Assembly (NCBI GenBank): GCA_963649615.1
Contig: CAVJIN010000004.1
Coordinates: 7,143 to 71,142 of the forward strand
DNA from: UBA9732 sp963649615
GTDB taxonomy: Bacteria > Spirochaetota > Spirochaetia > Sphaerochaetales > Sphaerochaetaceae
DNA: 64,000 bases
Direction of reading: 5' to 3'
Shown here: positions 24,109 to 32,529 of the stretch, one piece after another
Position numbering within the stretch: position 1 is the stretch's first letter
Layout of the letters: each line of letters starts with the position of its first letter
Translations under genes and position numbers: made by a program
Notes under the pieces: generated by a model
The model's input: the letters and a program-made list of their open reading frames with translations, nothing else
Database searches by the model: none
Told to the model about the DNA's origin: nothing

Positions 24109-25938
24109 ATGGCAAACAAAAAAGAATCTACAATTAGAAATGTTGGTTCAGAGTTTAGGTATAAAGGAGATTTACCAAAACTTGGAATTCGCCCAGTAAT
24201 TGACGGAAGGCAAAAAGGAGTTAGAGAGTCTCTAGAAGAGCAGACCATGAAAATGGCACAGAACGCTGCAAAACTCATCTCTGAGAATGTTAGACATTCT
24301 AATGGCCTGCCTTTAGAGTGTGTCATTGCTGATACCACTATTGGTGGAGTTGCAGAAGCTGCCGCCTGTGCTGAAAAGTTCAAAAAAGAAGGTGTAGCAA
24401 TAACCCTTTCTGTTACCCCTTGTTGGTGTTACGGAACTGAAACAATAGATCATGACCCACATACTGTCAAAGCTGTCTGGGGTCTAAATGGAACAGAAAG
24501 ACCGGGTGCTGTATATCTTGCCTGTGCTTTGGCTGCATATTCACAGAAAGGTCTTCCTGCCTTTGGAATTTATGGACATGATGTTCAGGATAAGGACGAT
24601 TATGTAATTCCTGAAGACGTAAAAGACAAAATCTTACGGTTTGCTAGAGTTTCTTTGGCTGCAGTGACAATGCGAGGAAAGAATTACTTGTCTATTGGTG
24701 GCTGTGCAATGGGTATTGCCGGTTCAATTGTGGACCAAGATTTCCTACAGGCATACCTTGGAATGGGCACAGAAGCCATTGATATGTGTGAAATTGAAAG
24801 AAGAATTGAGGAAGGAATCTACGATCCAGAAGAATTCAAAAAAGCAATGGATTGGGTTCATGAATACTGTATTGAAGCTCCAGATAAAGTTAATACAGGT
24901 AGTTGGGCAAGAAGTGAAGAGCAGAGAAAAAAGGATTGGGAATTCTGCGTTAAGATGGTCATGATTGGCAGAGATCTTATGATTGGAAACCCAAAACTTA
25001 AGGAGATGGGGTATCCAGAAGAGGGGAATGGTCACAATGCTCTTTATGCAGGATTCCAAGGCCAAAGACAGTGGACAGATCACTGGTGCAACGGTGACTT
25101 CATGGAAACAATGCTTAATACTTCTTGGGATTGGAACGGTATTAGAGAATCATTTGTCTTAGCAACAGAAAATGATTTCTGCAATGGAACTGCAATGCTT
25201 TTCTGTAAGCTAATAACTAATAAGCCAGCAATGTTCAGTGATGTAAGAACTTATTGGTCTCCAAAAGCATGCGAACGTGTTACGGGCTGGAAGCCTGAAG
25301 GGCTTGCAAAGAACGGATTCCTTGATTTGAGAAATAGTGGAGCAACAACCCTTGATGCTGAAGGAAGCATGGTTGATAGTGAAGGCAATCCTTGTGGTAA
25401 AGAATTCTGGAATATAACAGAAAAAGATGTCATTGAATCAATGAAAAATGTTAAATGGGAAGTTGCAAACGGACCTTATTTCCGTGGAGGTGGATTTAGT
25501 TCATGTTTCCTTTCTAAAGGTGGAATGCCTTGTACAATGATTAGATTAAACATGATTAAGGGCCTTGGTCCTGTAATGCAAATTGCAGAAGGCTGGACCT
25601 GTGATCTTCCATTAGAAGTACACGAAAAGATTGCTGCAAGAACAGACCCAACTTGGCCAAGTACTTATTTTGCTCCAAGAATTACTGGAGAAGGTGCTTT
25701 CAAGGATGTTTATTCTGTCATGAATAATTGGGGTGCCAACCACGGTGCTATTGCTTATGGACATGTTGGTGCTGACATTATTACTCTTTGCTCCATTCTC
25801 AGAATCCCAGTATGCATGCATAACATACCTGAAGAAGACATCTTTAGACCAAGTTACTGGAATGCTTTTGGTGAAGACAAAGAAGGACAAGACTATAGAG
25901 CATGTCAGGCTCTTGGTCCTCTTTATGCAAAATATTGA
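24109..25938 (+). CDS. fucI: L-fucose isomerase (also D-arabinose isomerase)
   Basis: The start at 24109 (MANKKEST) has GGGAGAA upstream and gives 609 residues, close to the 591 of the E. coli enzyme; the longer frame would run through the operator. The Mn-binding catalytic residues are recognisable as Glu354 in LATENDFCNG, Asp378 in FSDVRTYWSP and a late His in NHGAIAYGH. The C-terminal GQDYRACQALGP is also typical. FucI converts L-fucose to L-fuculose, and D-arabinose to D-ribulose, in the cytoplasm. It heads a nine-gene-scale operon whose remaining genes are not the usual fucK-fucA-fucO set. The identification is firm, the downstream route is not. Confidence 0.96.
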   Translation: MANKKESTIRNVGSEFRYKGDLPKLGIRPVIDGRQKGVRESLEEQTMKMAQNAAKLISENVRHSNGLPLECVIADTTIGGVAEAAACAEKFKKEGVAITLSVTPCWCYGTETIDHDPHTVKAVWGLNGTERPGAVYLACALAAYSQKGLPAFGIYGHDVQDKDDYVIPEDVKDKILRFARVSLAAVTMRGKNYLSIGGCAMGIAGSIVDQDFLQAYLGMGTEAIDMCEIERRIEEGIYDPEEFKKAMDWVHEYCIEAPDKVNTGSWARSEEQRKKDWEFCVKMVMIGRDLMIGNPKLKEMGYPEEGNGHNALYAGFQGQRQWTDHWCNGDFMETMLNTSWDWNGIRESFVLATENDFCNGTAMLFCKLITNKPAMFSDVRTYWSPKACERVTGWKPEGLAKNGFLDLRNSGATTLDAEGSMVDSEGNPCGKEFWNITEKDVIESMKNVKWEVANGPYFRGGGFSSCFLSKGGMPCTMIRLNMIKGLGPVMQIAEGWTCDLPLEVHEKIAARTDPTWPSTYFAPRITGEGAFKDVYSVMNNWGANHGAIAYGHVGADIITLCSILRIPVCMHNIPEEDIFRPSYWNAFGEDKEGQDYRACQALGPLYAKY

Positions 25939-25951
25939 GATTTAATTTAAG

Positions 25952-25977
25952 GAGGTATTTGCAGCTGCAAATACCTC
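25952..25977. repeat. Perfect 26-base palindrome between fucI and the E2 gene
   Basis: GAGGTATTTGCAG and CTGCAAATACCTC form a perfect, loopless palindrome, giving an 11-bp RNA stem with a tetraloop-size loop. No U-tract follows, so simple termination is unlikely. The left arm contains a GGAGG, which the hairpin would sequester. It lies immediately before the real ribosome site AAAGGAG of the E2 gene and may tune the ratio between isomerase and complex or mark an RNA processing site. Confidence 0.7.
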
Positions 25978-25990
25978 TAAAGGAGTTTTT

Positions 25991-27367
25991 ATGGCCAGTC
26001 AAGTTGTGATGCCAAAGCAAGGTAACAGTGTTGAATCTTGTATCATTGTTGAGTGGAAAAAAAAGGAAGGCGAGCCTATTTCAGTGGGCGATATCATTTG
26101 TGAAGCAGAGACCGATAAATCAACCATAGAGGTTGAGTCTACCGCAGAAGGAACCTTACTTAAGTTATTATATGAAGAAGGGGACGAGGTTCCTGTTATG
26201 TTGCCTATAGCTATTGTTGGGCAAGTTGGTGAAGATATAAGTGCTTTGGCACCCAGCTCACAAGGAGCAACTTCACAAGCACCAATTTCACAGGCCATAA
26301 ATGAAAACTCAAAAGAAGAACCAAAGAAAGAAGCAGAGGCACATGTTGCACATACTTTAAGTACTCAAGATTTAAGAACCCAAGAAGCTGTAGGTTCTTC
26401 TCCACGAGCAAGAAACCTAGCTAAGGAAGCCGGGCTAGATATATCTTCAATTCCGGCCTCTGGACCAAAAGGAAATGTTGTTGAAAGAGACGTAAAGGAA
26501 GCAATGAAGAGGACGCAACCTTTAACTCCACTTGCCAAGGAATTTGTTGCATCTCAAGAAATTGGTAGTATTCCAGTTGTGGGCCATGGCATTGGAGGCA
26601 GAATTCTTGCAAGTGATCTTTGCAAGGCTCCTGCGTCAAGTTCTTCCTGCACGGAAGCAACAGCTTCATGTGAATTTGAAGATATTCCAGTTAAGGGCAT
26701 TAGAAAGGTCACAGCTTCACGCATGTACCAGTCTCTTAACAGCACAGCACAGCTTACCCTCATGACTTATGCCGATGCCAGAAAGCTAAAAGCTTTAAGA
26801 AAAGTTTTTAAGTCTGCAAACGAATCTTTGCAAGTTGGTGCCATAACAATAAATGACCTAGTCATGTTTGCTGTTTCAAGAACGCTTGTAGATTTCCCAA
26901 ATTTGAATGCACATTGGTTGGGCGATAAGATTAGAGTGTTCTCTAATGTCCATCTTGGAATGGCTACAGATACAAAAAAGGGCCTCATGGTTCCTGTAAT
27001 TAGAAATGCAAATCTTCTTACATTAAAAGAAATTAGTATGGAATCTAAAAGGTTGGGTTCTCTTTGTCATGAAGGCAAGGCTCAACCAGATGATTTGACA
27101 GGTTCAACCTTTACGGTTTCAAACGTTGGATCCTTTGGCATTGAAACATTCACTCCGGTTCTAAATGTTCCAGAAGTTGCAATTCTTGGAGTTGGAGCAA
27201 TTGTATTAAAGAATGTTGAAGAAAATGGAGAGACAGTTGTTAGGGAGAGTATTGGTCTTTCTCTTACTATTGATCATCAAGCTGTAGATGGTGCTCCAGG
27301 TGCAAGATTCCTGAAGGCATTGTGTGAAAACATAGCAAATATAGATGTGCTATTGGCATCGGTTTAA
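25991..27367 (+). CDS. Dihydrolipoamide acyltransferase, E2 component of a 2-oxo-acid/acetoin-type dehydrogenase complex
   Basis: The 458-residue protein has an N-terminal lipoyl domain (1-80) with the modified Lys43 in ETDKSTIEVES and a flexible linker. A peripheral subunit-binding domain follows at about 137-172 (SPRARNLAKEAGLD...), then a second, similar segment at about 179-211 (TPLAKEF... GGRILASDL). The catalytic domain runs from about 230 and ends with the active-site motif DHQAVDGAPG. E2 carries the acyl group on lipoamide and transfers it to CoA. Two subunit-binding segments are unusual. E3 and E1 are encoded directly downstream, so the complex is complete. Its location behind fucI points to a sugar-derived substrate and not a housekeeping pyruvate dehydrogenase. 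Confidence 0.93.
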   Translation: MASQVVMPKQGNSVESCIIVEWKKKEGEPISVGDIICEAETDKSTIEVESTAEGTLLKLLYEEGDEVPVMLPIAIVGQVGEDISALAPSSQGATSQAPISQAINENSKEEPKKEAEAHVAHTLSTQDLRTQEAVGSSPRARNLAKEAGLDISSIPASGPKGNVVERDVKEAMKRTQPLTPLAKEFVASQEIGSIPVVGHGIGGRILASDLCKAPASSSSCTEATASCEFEDIPVKGIRKVTASRMYQSLNSTAQLTLMTYADARKLKALRKVFKSANESLQVGAITINDLVMFAVSRTLVDFPNLNAHWLGDKIRVFSNVHLGMATDTKKGLMVPVIRNANLLTLKEISMESKRLGSLCHEGKAQPDDLTGSTFTVSNVGSFGIETFTPVLNVPEVAILGVGAIVLKNVEENGETVVRESIGLSLTIDHQAVDGAPGARFLKALCENIANIDVLLASV

Positions 27368-27378
27368 GGTGGTAGTTT

Positions 27379-28728
27379 ATGGAAAAGTATGACCTTATAG
27401 TTGTAGGAGCTGGCCCTGGCGGATATGTTGCCGCTCAGCGTGCAGGAGAGCTTGGAAAGAAAGTCCTTCTTGTTGAAAAAGAAAATTTGGGTGGGGTGTG
27501 TACAAATAGGGGATGCATCCCAACCAAGAGCTTATTAAATAGTGCAAAACAATATCTTCATGCAAAAGAAGCCCTGAAGTTTGGCGTTCATTGCCAAGAT
27601 GTTAGTTTTAATCTCTCAGAGGCAATGAAGTGGAAGATGGAAACAATTGAGACTCTTAGAGGAGGAATTGCCTTCCTAATGAAGTCAAACAAAGTTGATG
27701 TTGCTTTTGGAGAGGCTGTCTTTGAAGACAATCATCATGTAAAAGTTAAAGATGCAGTCTATGAGACTGATTACATAATTCTTGCAACAGGAAGTTCTCC
27801 TTTTATTCCTCCAATTGAAGGATCAAGAGGGGCAAATGTTGTAACTAGTGATGAAATTCTTGAACTCAAAGAGATTCCCAAAAGACTTGCTGTTATAGGT
27901 GGAGGCGTTATTGGCATTGAATTTGCATCGTTTTTTTCTTTATTGGGAACAAAAGTTGATGTAATTGAAATGATGCCAGAGATCCTTCCTATGATGGATG
28001 GGGAATTCTCTAAGATTTTAAGAAGAGAAATGAAGACTGTAGATTTTCATCTTGGCTGTAAAGTCACAAAAGTTATTGAAAACGGTGTTGTTTTCCTTAA
28101 CGCAAAAGGTGAAGAAGAAAAAGTTGAATGTGATTTAGTGTTAATGAGTGTGGGAAGAAGGGCAAATATAGCTGGTCTTGAGCCTCTAAACCTACACATA
28201 GAAAGAGGCGCAGTTGTAGTTGATGAAACCATGCAGTCAAATGTTTCAAACATTTATGCTATTGGAGACATAAACGCAAAAAGTCAGCTTGCACATAGTG
28301 CATCTAGAATGGCAGACGTTGCTGTTGACAATATTTTTGGCAAGCATGCTCAAGTTATGCGCTACAATGCCATTCCTTGGGCTGTTTATGGAAGCCCAGA
28401 GGCTGCTGGTTGTGGTTTAACTGAAAATGCTGCAAAGGCATTGGGAAAACAAGTCAAGTCAGCAACTGTTCAAATGAGAGCAAATGGAAGGTTTTTAGCA
28501 GAGAACGGCAAACGTGCTACGGGTCTTGTAAAAGTTGTTGCAGAATCTGAAACAGGCGCAATTTTAGGTGTTCATTTGCTTGGACCATACTCAAGTGAGA
28601 TGATCTGGGGAGCTAGTGCATTAATAGAAGCCGAGCTAAGAGTTCAGGATGTTGCTGAGGTTGTGTTCCCACATCCTAGTGTTTCTGAACTTATTAAAGA
28701 TGCGTGTAGCGAAATTCTTAGGGGGTAA
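27379..28728 (+). CDS. lpdA: Dihydrolipoamide dehydrogenase, E3 component
   Basis: A 449-residue flavoprotein with the FAD-binding GAGPGGYVAAQ (10-20), the redox-active disulfide pair Cys41 and Cys46 in GGVCTNRGCIP, the NAD-binding GGGVIGIEFASFF, the second FAD motif IYAIGDIN and the C-terminal catalytic His in FPHPSVSE. It reoxidises the lipoamide of E2 and produces NADH. It begins 11 bases after the E2 gene and ends four bases before the E1 gene, consistent with a dedicated E3 for this complex. Confidence 0.95.
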   Translation: MEKYDLIVVGAGPGGYVAAQRAGELGKKVLLVEKENLGGVCTNRGCIPTKSLLNSAKQYLHAKEALKFGVHCQDVSFNLSEAMKWKMETIETLRGGIAFLMKSNKVDVAFGEAVFEDNHHVKVKDAVYETDYIILATGSSPFIPPIEGSRGANVVTSDEILELKEIPKRLAVIGGGVIGIEFASFFSLLGTKVDVIEMMPEILPMMDGEFSKILRREMKTVDFHLGCKVTKVIENGVVFLNAKGEEEKVECDLVLMSVGRRANIAGLEPLNLHIERGAVVVDETMQSNVSNIYAIGDINAKSQLAHSASRMADVAVDNIFGKHAQVMRYNAIPWAVYGSPEAAGCGLTENAAKALGKQVKSATVQMRANGRFLAENGKRATGLVKVVAESETGAILGVHLLGPYSSEMIWGASALIEAELRVQDVAEVVFPHPSVSELIKDACSEILRG

Positions 28729-28732
28729 CGAG

Positions 28733-31189
28733 ATGTCTAAATATGTTGAGGATTTTAAACCTGCAGAACTCAGGAAGGCAGAGGTTGTTAAAGGTAAGGA
28801 TATTCCTGTAAACCAATACAAGAGTGATTTCAAGAAAGAACTCAAGAAATATGGAAAAGAACGTCTTATAAGAGTTTACTATGACATGCTTGTCATAAGA
28901 GAATTTGAGACAATGCTAGACAGCATAAAGAAAGAAGGTGTCTATCAAGGGGTTAAGTTTAACCACAAAGGACCTGCCCATCTTTCTGCTGGTCAAGAAA
29001 GCGCTTGTGTTGGACAAGCTATGAATTTGGGACCAGAAGATTTTATTTTTGGTTCTCATAGAAGCCACGGTGAAATTATTGCAAAGTGTTTGTCTGCAAT
29101 TGAAAAGATGGAAGACAAAGAAATTGAGCAAATAATTAAAGAGTTCAATGATGGTGAGACCTATGCTGTTGTTGAGAAATACTTTAAGGGCAAGAACGTA
29201 AAAGACACAGCAGAGAATTTTGTTCTTTATGGTGCTTTGGCTGAAATTTATGCAAAGCGTACTGGTTTCTCCAGAGGGCTTGGTGGCTCAATGCATACCT
29301 TCTTTGCCCCATTTGGCTCTATGCCTAACAATGCTATTGTTGGTGGAAGTGGAACTATTGCATTTGGCTCAGCGTTGTTTAAGAAAATTAACCATAAGAA
29401 GGGAATTGTTATTGGCAATATTGGTGATGGTGCTATGGCTAGAGGTCCTGTTTGGGAAGCTTTGGTTATGAGTGCTATGGATCAGTATAGAACCTTGTGG
29501 AAAGAAAACCCGGGCAATCCTCCATATATGCTCAATGTGTTTGACAACTTCTATGCTATGGGTGGCCAGCCAATTGGCGAGACCATGGGTTATGGAATGC
29601 CTGCAAGAGTTGGTCTTGGGGTAAACCCTGAGGGAATGCATGTTGAACGTGTAGATGGCTTTAATCCTTTGGCAGTTGCAGATGCTATTGAACGCAAGAA
29701 AAAACTTCTCCTTAAGGGCGAAGGACCTGTGATGCTGGATACTATTACATATCGGTTTAGTGGACACAGCCCATCAGATGCAATGACTTATAGGACAAAA
29801 GAAGAGCTTGAAGCGTTTAAAGAACAGGATCCAATTAAAGCATATGGGCAATATCTTGTTGATAATGGCCTTGTAGTGGATGAAGACCTCAAGAAAATGG
29901 ACGAAATCATCAAAGATAAGATGCACACAACTATTTCAATTGTTGTGGATGATGAAATATCTCCAATTATTGAGCCAACTTTCATTGAAAATGTTATGTT
30001 TAGCAATACAAATACCCCGGCCATGCAAGAGGGAAAGAGTGAACTTCTTCAGCCAATTGAAGAAAATCCACGTGTTAAGCAAATTGCAGGAAGAAATAGA
30101 TATGCTTTTGATGAGAATGGAAAAGCGTATCCAGCTGCCAAGCAGTATCAATACAGAGATGCTGTCTTTGAGGCAATGCTTCATAGATTTGTAAATGACC
30201 CTTCAATGATAGCATATGGTGAAGACCACAGAGATTGGGGTGGGGCTTTTGCTTGCTATAGAGGACTTACAGAGCTTCTTCCTTATCACAGGTTCTTCAA
30301 TTCTCCAATCAGTGAGGCTGCAATTGTTGGTAGTGGTGTAGGTTATGCAATGTCTGGTGGACGTGCCGTTGTTGAACTTATGTATTGTGATTTCTTGGGG
30401 TGTGCAGGTGACGAAGTCTTTAACCAAATGCCAAAATGGCAGGCCATGAGTGCCGGAGTTCTTAAGATGCCTCTTGTTTTGAGAGTTTCTGTTGGTAATA
30501 AGTATGGTGCTCAGCATTCTCAGGAATGGACGTCAATGGTTTCATGTGTTCCTGGTCTTAAAGCTGCATATCCAGCAACTCCTTATGATGTAAAGGGTAT
30601 TTTAAACGTTGCTCTTAGAGGAACAGATCCATTTGTATTCTTTGAGAGTCAAAAACTATATGGAAAGGGTGAAGAGTTCCACAAAGAGGGAGTCCCTGAA
30701 GGTTACTATGAAATTCCTGAAGGTGAACCAGATGTAAAACTTGAAGGTGATGACATTACAATTATTGCTTTAGGCCCATCTCTTTATACTGCAATGTCAG
30801 CTGCGCAAGAACTTACTAAGTATGAACTTAAGGCAGAGGTCATAGATCTTCGTTGGATAAATCCTCTTAGATATGAGAAGCTTGTTGCCTCTGTTAACAA
30901 AACTGGTCGTTGTGTTCTTGTTACTGACAGTGCAGAAAGAGGTAGCTATATGCATACTGTTGCATCAAATCTTGATAGACTCTGTTTTGGCAAACTTGAT
31001 GCTCCTTGTGTTGTTGTTGGCTCCAGAAACTGGATTACACCTCCTGCAGAGATGGAAGAATATTATTTTGCTCATACCGTGGATATTCTCGATTCTATAC
31101 ATGAGCAAATTATTCCTCTAAATGGATATATCCCTAAATCAAACAGAAATGATGTGGAGTTCCTTAGAACTCAAATGAAGGGAGTTTGA
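28733..31189 (+). CDS. Thiamine-diphosphate dehydrogenase E1, fused alpha and beta subunits (acetoin/branched-chain 2-oxo-acid type)
   Basis: The ATG at 28733 follows GGGGGTAACG and gives 818 residues; longer frames overlap the E3 gene. Residues 40-420 resemble E1 alpha, with KRTGFSRGLGGSMH (175-188), the ThDP motif GDGAMARG at 231-238 ending with Asn272, and FSGHSPSD (342-349). Residues 470-815 resemble E1 beta, including the catalytic-region Glu498 in GEDH, the AQHSQ block and VGSRNWITPP. Normally alpha and beta are separate genes. The family cleaves 2-oxo acids or acetoin, passing an acyl group to E2. Gene context with fucI suggests a ketose- or diketone-derived substrate. The E1 stop overlaps the PHP start. 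Confidence 0.9.
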   Translation: MSKYVEDFKPAELRKAEVVKGKDIPVNQYKSDFKKELKKYGKERLIRVYYDMLVIREFETMLDSIKKEGVYQGVKFNHKGPAHLSAGQESACVGQAMNLGPEDFIFGSHRSHGEIIAKCLSAIEKMEDKEIEQIIKEFNDGETYAVVEKYFKGKNVKDTAENFVLYGALAEIYAKRTGFSRGLGGSMHTFFAPFGSMPNNAIVGGSGTIAFGSALFKKINHKKGIVIGNIGDGAMARGPVWEALVMSAMDQYRTLWKENPGNPPYMLNVFDNFYAMGGQPIGETMGYGMPARVGLGVNPEGMHVERVDGFNPLAVADAIERKKKLLLKGEGPVMLDTITYRFSGHSPSDAMTYRTKEELEAFKEQDPIKAYGQYLVDNGLVVDEDLKKMDEIIKDKMHTTISIVVDDEISPIIEPTFIENVMFSNTNTPAMQEGKSELLQPIEENPRVKQIAGRNRYAFDENGKAYPAAKQYQYRDAVFEAMLHRFVNDPSMIAYGEDHRDWGGAFACYRGLTELLPYHRFFNSPISEAAIVGSGVGYAMSGGRAVVELMYCDFLGCAGDEVFNQMPKWQAMSAGVLKMPLVLRVSVGNKYGAQHSQEWTSMVSCVPGLKAAYPATPYDVKGILNVALRGTDPFVFFESQKLYGKGEEFHKEGVPEGYYEIPEGEPDVKLEGDDITIIALGPSLYTAMSAAQELTKYELKAEVIDLRWINPLRYEKLVASVNKTGRCVLVTDSAERGSYMHTVASNLDRLCFGKLDAPCVVVGSRNWITPPAEMEEYYFAHTVDILDSIHEQIIPLNGYIPKSNRNDVEFLRTQMKGV

Positions 31190-32529
31190 TGATGGAATCT
31201 TACAAGACTCTACAGCCTGATTTAAACGATAAAAACTACGAAAAACGTATTCAAGTTGCAAGAGTCTTGGGTAAAGAAATCCAAGACGGACGTCTTACAA
31301 GAACTGTTCTAGAAGAAGTGAACAACCATGTTCACACAACCTATTCTTTTTCTCCATACGAGCCTGCTCTTGCTGCTTTCAAAGCATGGGAAGCAGGCTT
31401 GGGGATTGTTGGCTCTATAGATCACGACAGCATAGGGGCCGCACGGGAACTTCTAGAATGTACACAATACTTTGGATTAGCCTCAACAGTTGGCTTTGAG
31501 CTTAGAGCTAGTTTTTTGCGCACCCCATTTGGCACTAATAGGCTTAACAATCCCGATTCTCTTGGCCTTGGATACATGTGCATACATGGTATTCCCAACG
31601 GAAAACTTGATGCCTGTAGGGATTTTCTACGTCCAATTTGTGAAGCGAGAGGACTGCGCAATAGACAGATGGTGGATAAGTTAAATTCTCTAGGCCTAGG
31701 TTTTAATATAGACTACGAGAAAGAAGTTCTTCCTTTATCAAGGCATGAAGAGGGGGGTTCAGTTACAGAACGCCATATTCTTTATGCTGTGGCTCTTAAG
31801 CTAATTAATAAGTATGGAAAAGGGGAAGGGATAATATTGTATTTGGAGGATTCCTTAGGCCTTTCTTTGCAAGAAAAGCAAAAAAGATATCTTTTAGATA
31901 CAAATAATCCGCATTACGCATACGACCTTCTTGGTATTCTAAAAAGCAATCTTGTTTCTTCCTTTTTTATTCAACCAAATGAAAAAGAATGTCCAGATGT
32001 CAAGGAAGTTGTTTCCTTCTCTACTTCTATTGGTGCTATTCCCGCCTACGCTTATCTTGGTGATGTAGAAGACTCTAAGACTGGAGATAAGAAAGCTCAG
32101 CAATTTGAAGATTCTTACATAGATGAGTTTATCCCATATCTTTCAAGCATTGGTTTTAAGGCTGTGACTTTCATGCCACCAAGAAATTCAGAGGCTCAAA
32201 TAAAAAAGATTGTTAAACTTTGTAGAGAGAACAATCTTATGCAAATAAGTGGTGTTGATGTTAATTCTAGTAGGCAAAGTTTTAATTGTCCTGAACTTCT
32301 GAATCCCGCATGTTCTCATCTTGTAGATTCGGCTTGGGCATTAGTTGCACATGAGAAGTTATCAACTATAAACCCAAATTATGGTTTGTTTTCTAATTCC
32401 AATCCAATGAGAGATTTGGATTTGGAAAGCAGAATAAAAAAGTATGCGGAGCTTGGAAGAAAGCTTAATCATTTTAATGTTTTAGAAAGTGCAAGAAAAC
32501 TTTCAGAGGGGGTATTATGGAGCATTTAG
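31189..32529 (+). CDS. PHP-domain metal-dependent hydrolase or lyase of unknown substrate
   Basis: The product (446 residues from the ATG at 31189; 31192 and TTG 31186 are alternatives) carries PHP motif I NNHVHTTYSFSP (HVH at 47-49), motif II SIDHDSIG near 77-84, and a later GFELR and DVNSSR. PHP proteins hydrolyse phosphate esters using two or three metals, and some act on carbon-carbon or other bonds. The protein is longer than simple PHP phosphatases (about 280) and has an inserted middle region of unknown nature. Its start overlaps the E1 stop (TGATG) and it overlaps the SDR gene by 13 bases, so it is an integral pathway member. Function in this pathway is unknown. Confidence 0.8.
   Translation: MMESYKTLQPDLNDKNYEKRIQVARVLGKEIQDGRLTRTVLEEVNNHVHTTYSFSPYEPALAAFKAWEAGLGIVGSIDHDSIGAARELLECTQYFGLASTVGFELRASFLRTPFGTNRLNNPDSLGLGYMCIHGIPNGKLDACRDFLRPICEARGLRNRQMVDKLNSLGLGFNIDYEKEVLPLSRHEEGGSVTERHILYAVALKLINKYGKGEGIILYLEDSLGLSLQEKQKRYLLDTNNPHYAYDLLGILKSNLVSSFFIQPNEKECPDVKEVVSFSTSIGAIPAYAYLGDVEDSKTGDKKAQQFEDSYIDEFIPYLSSIGFKAVTFMPPRNSEAQIKKIVKLCRENNLMQISGVDVNSSRQSFNCPELLNPACSHLVDSAWALVAHEKLSTINPNYGLFSNSNPMRDLDLESRIKKYAELGRKLNHFNVLESARKLSEGVLWSI

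Noticed and set aside
28649..28732. Earlier start for the fused E1
   Set aside because: It overlaps the end of the E3 gene by 80 bases without a ribosome site, and family similarity begins at the ATG at 28733.
25991..31189. Housekeeping pyruvate dehydrogenase complex
   Set aside because: The complex lies in the middle of a fucose-isomerase operon between sugar genes, with fused E1; a dedicated catabolic role is more likely, though not proven.
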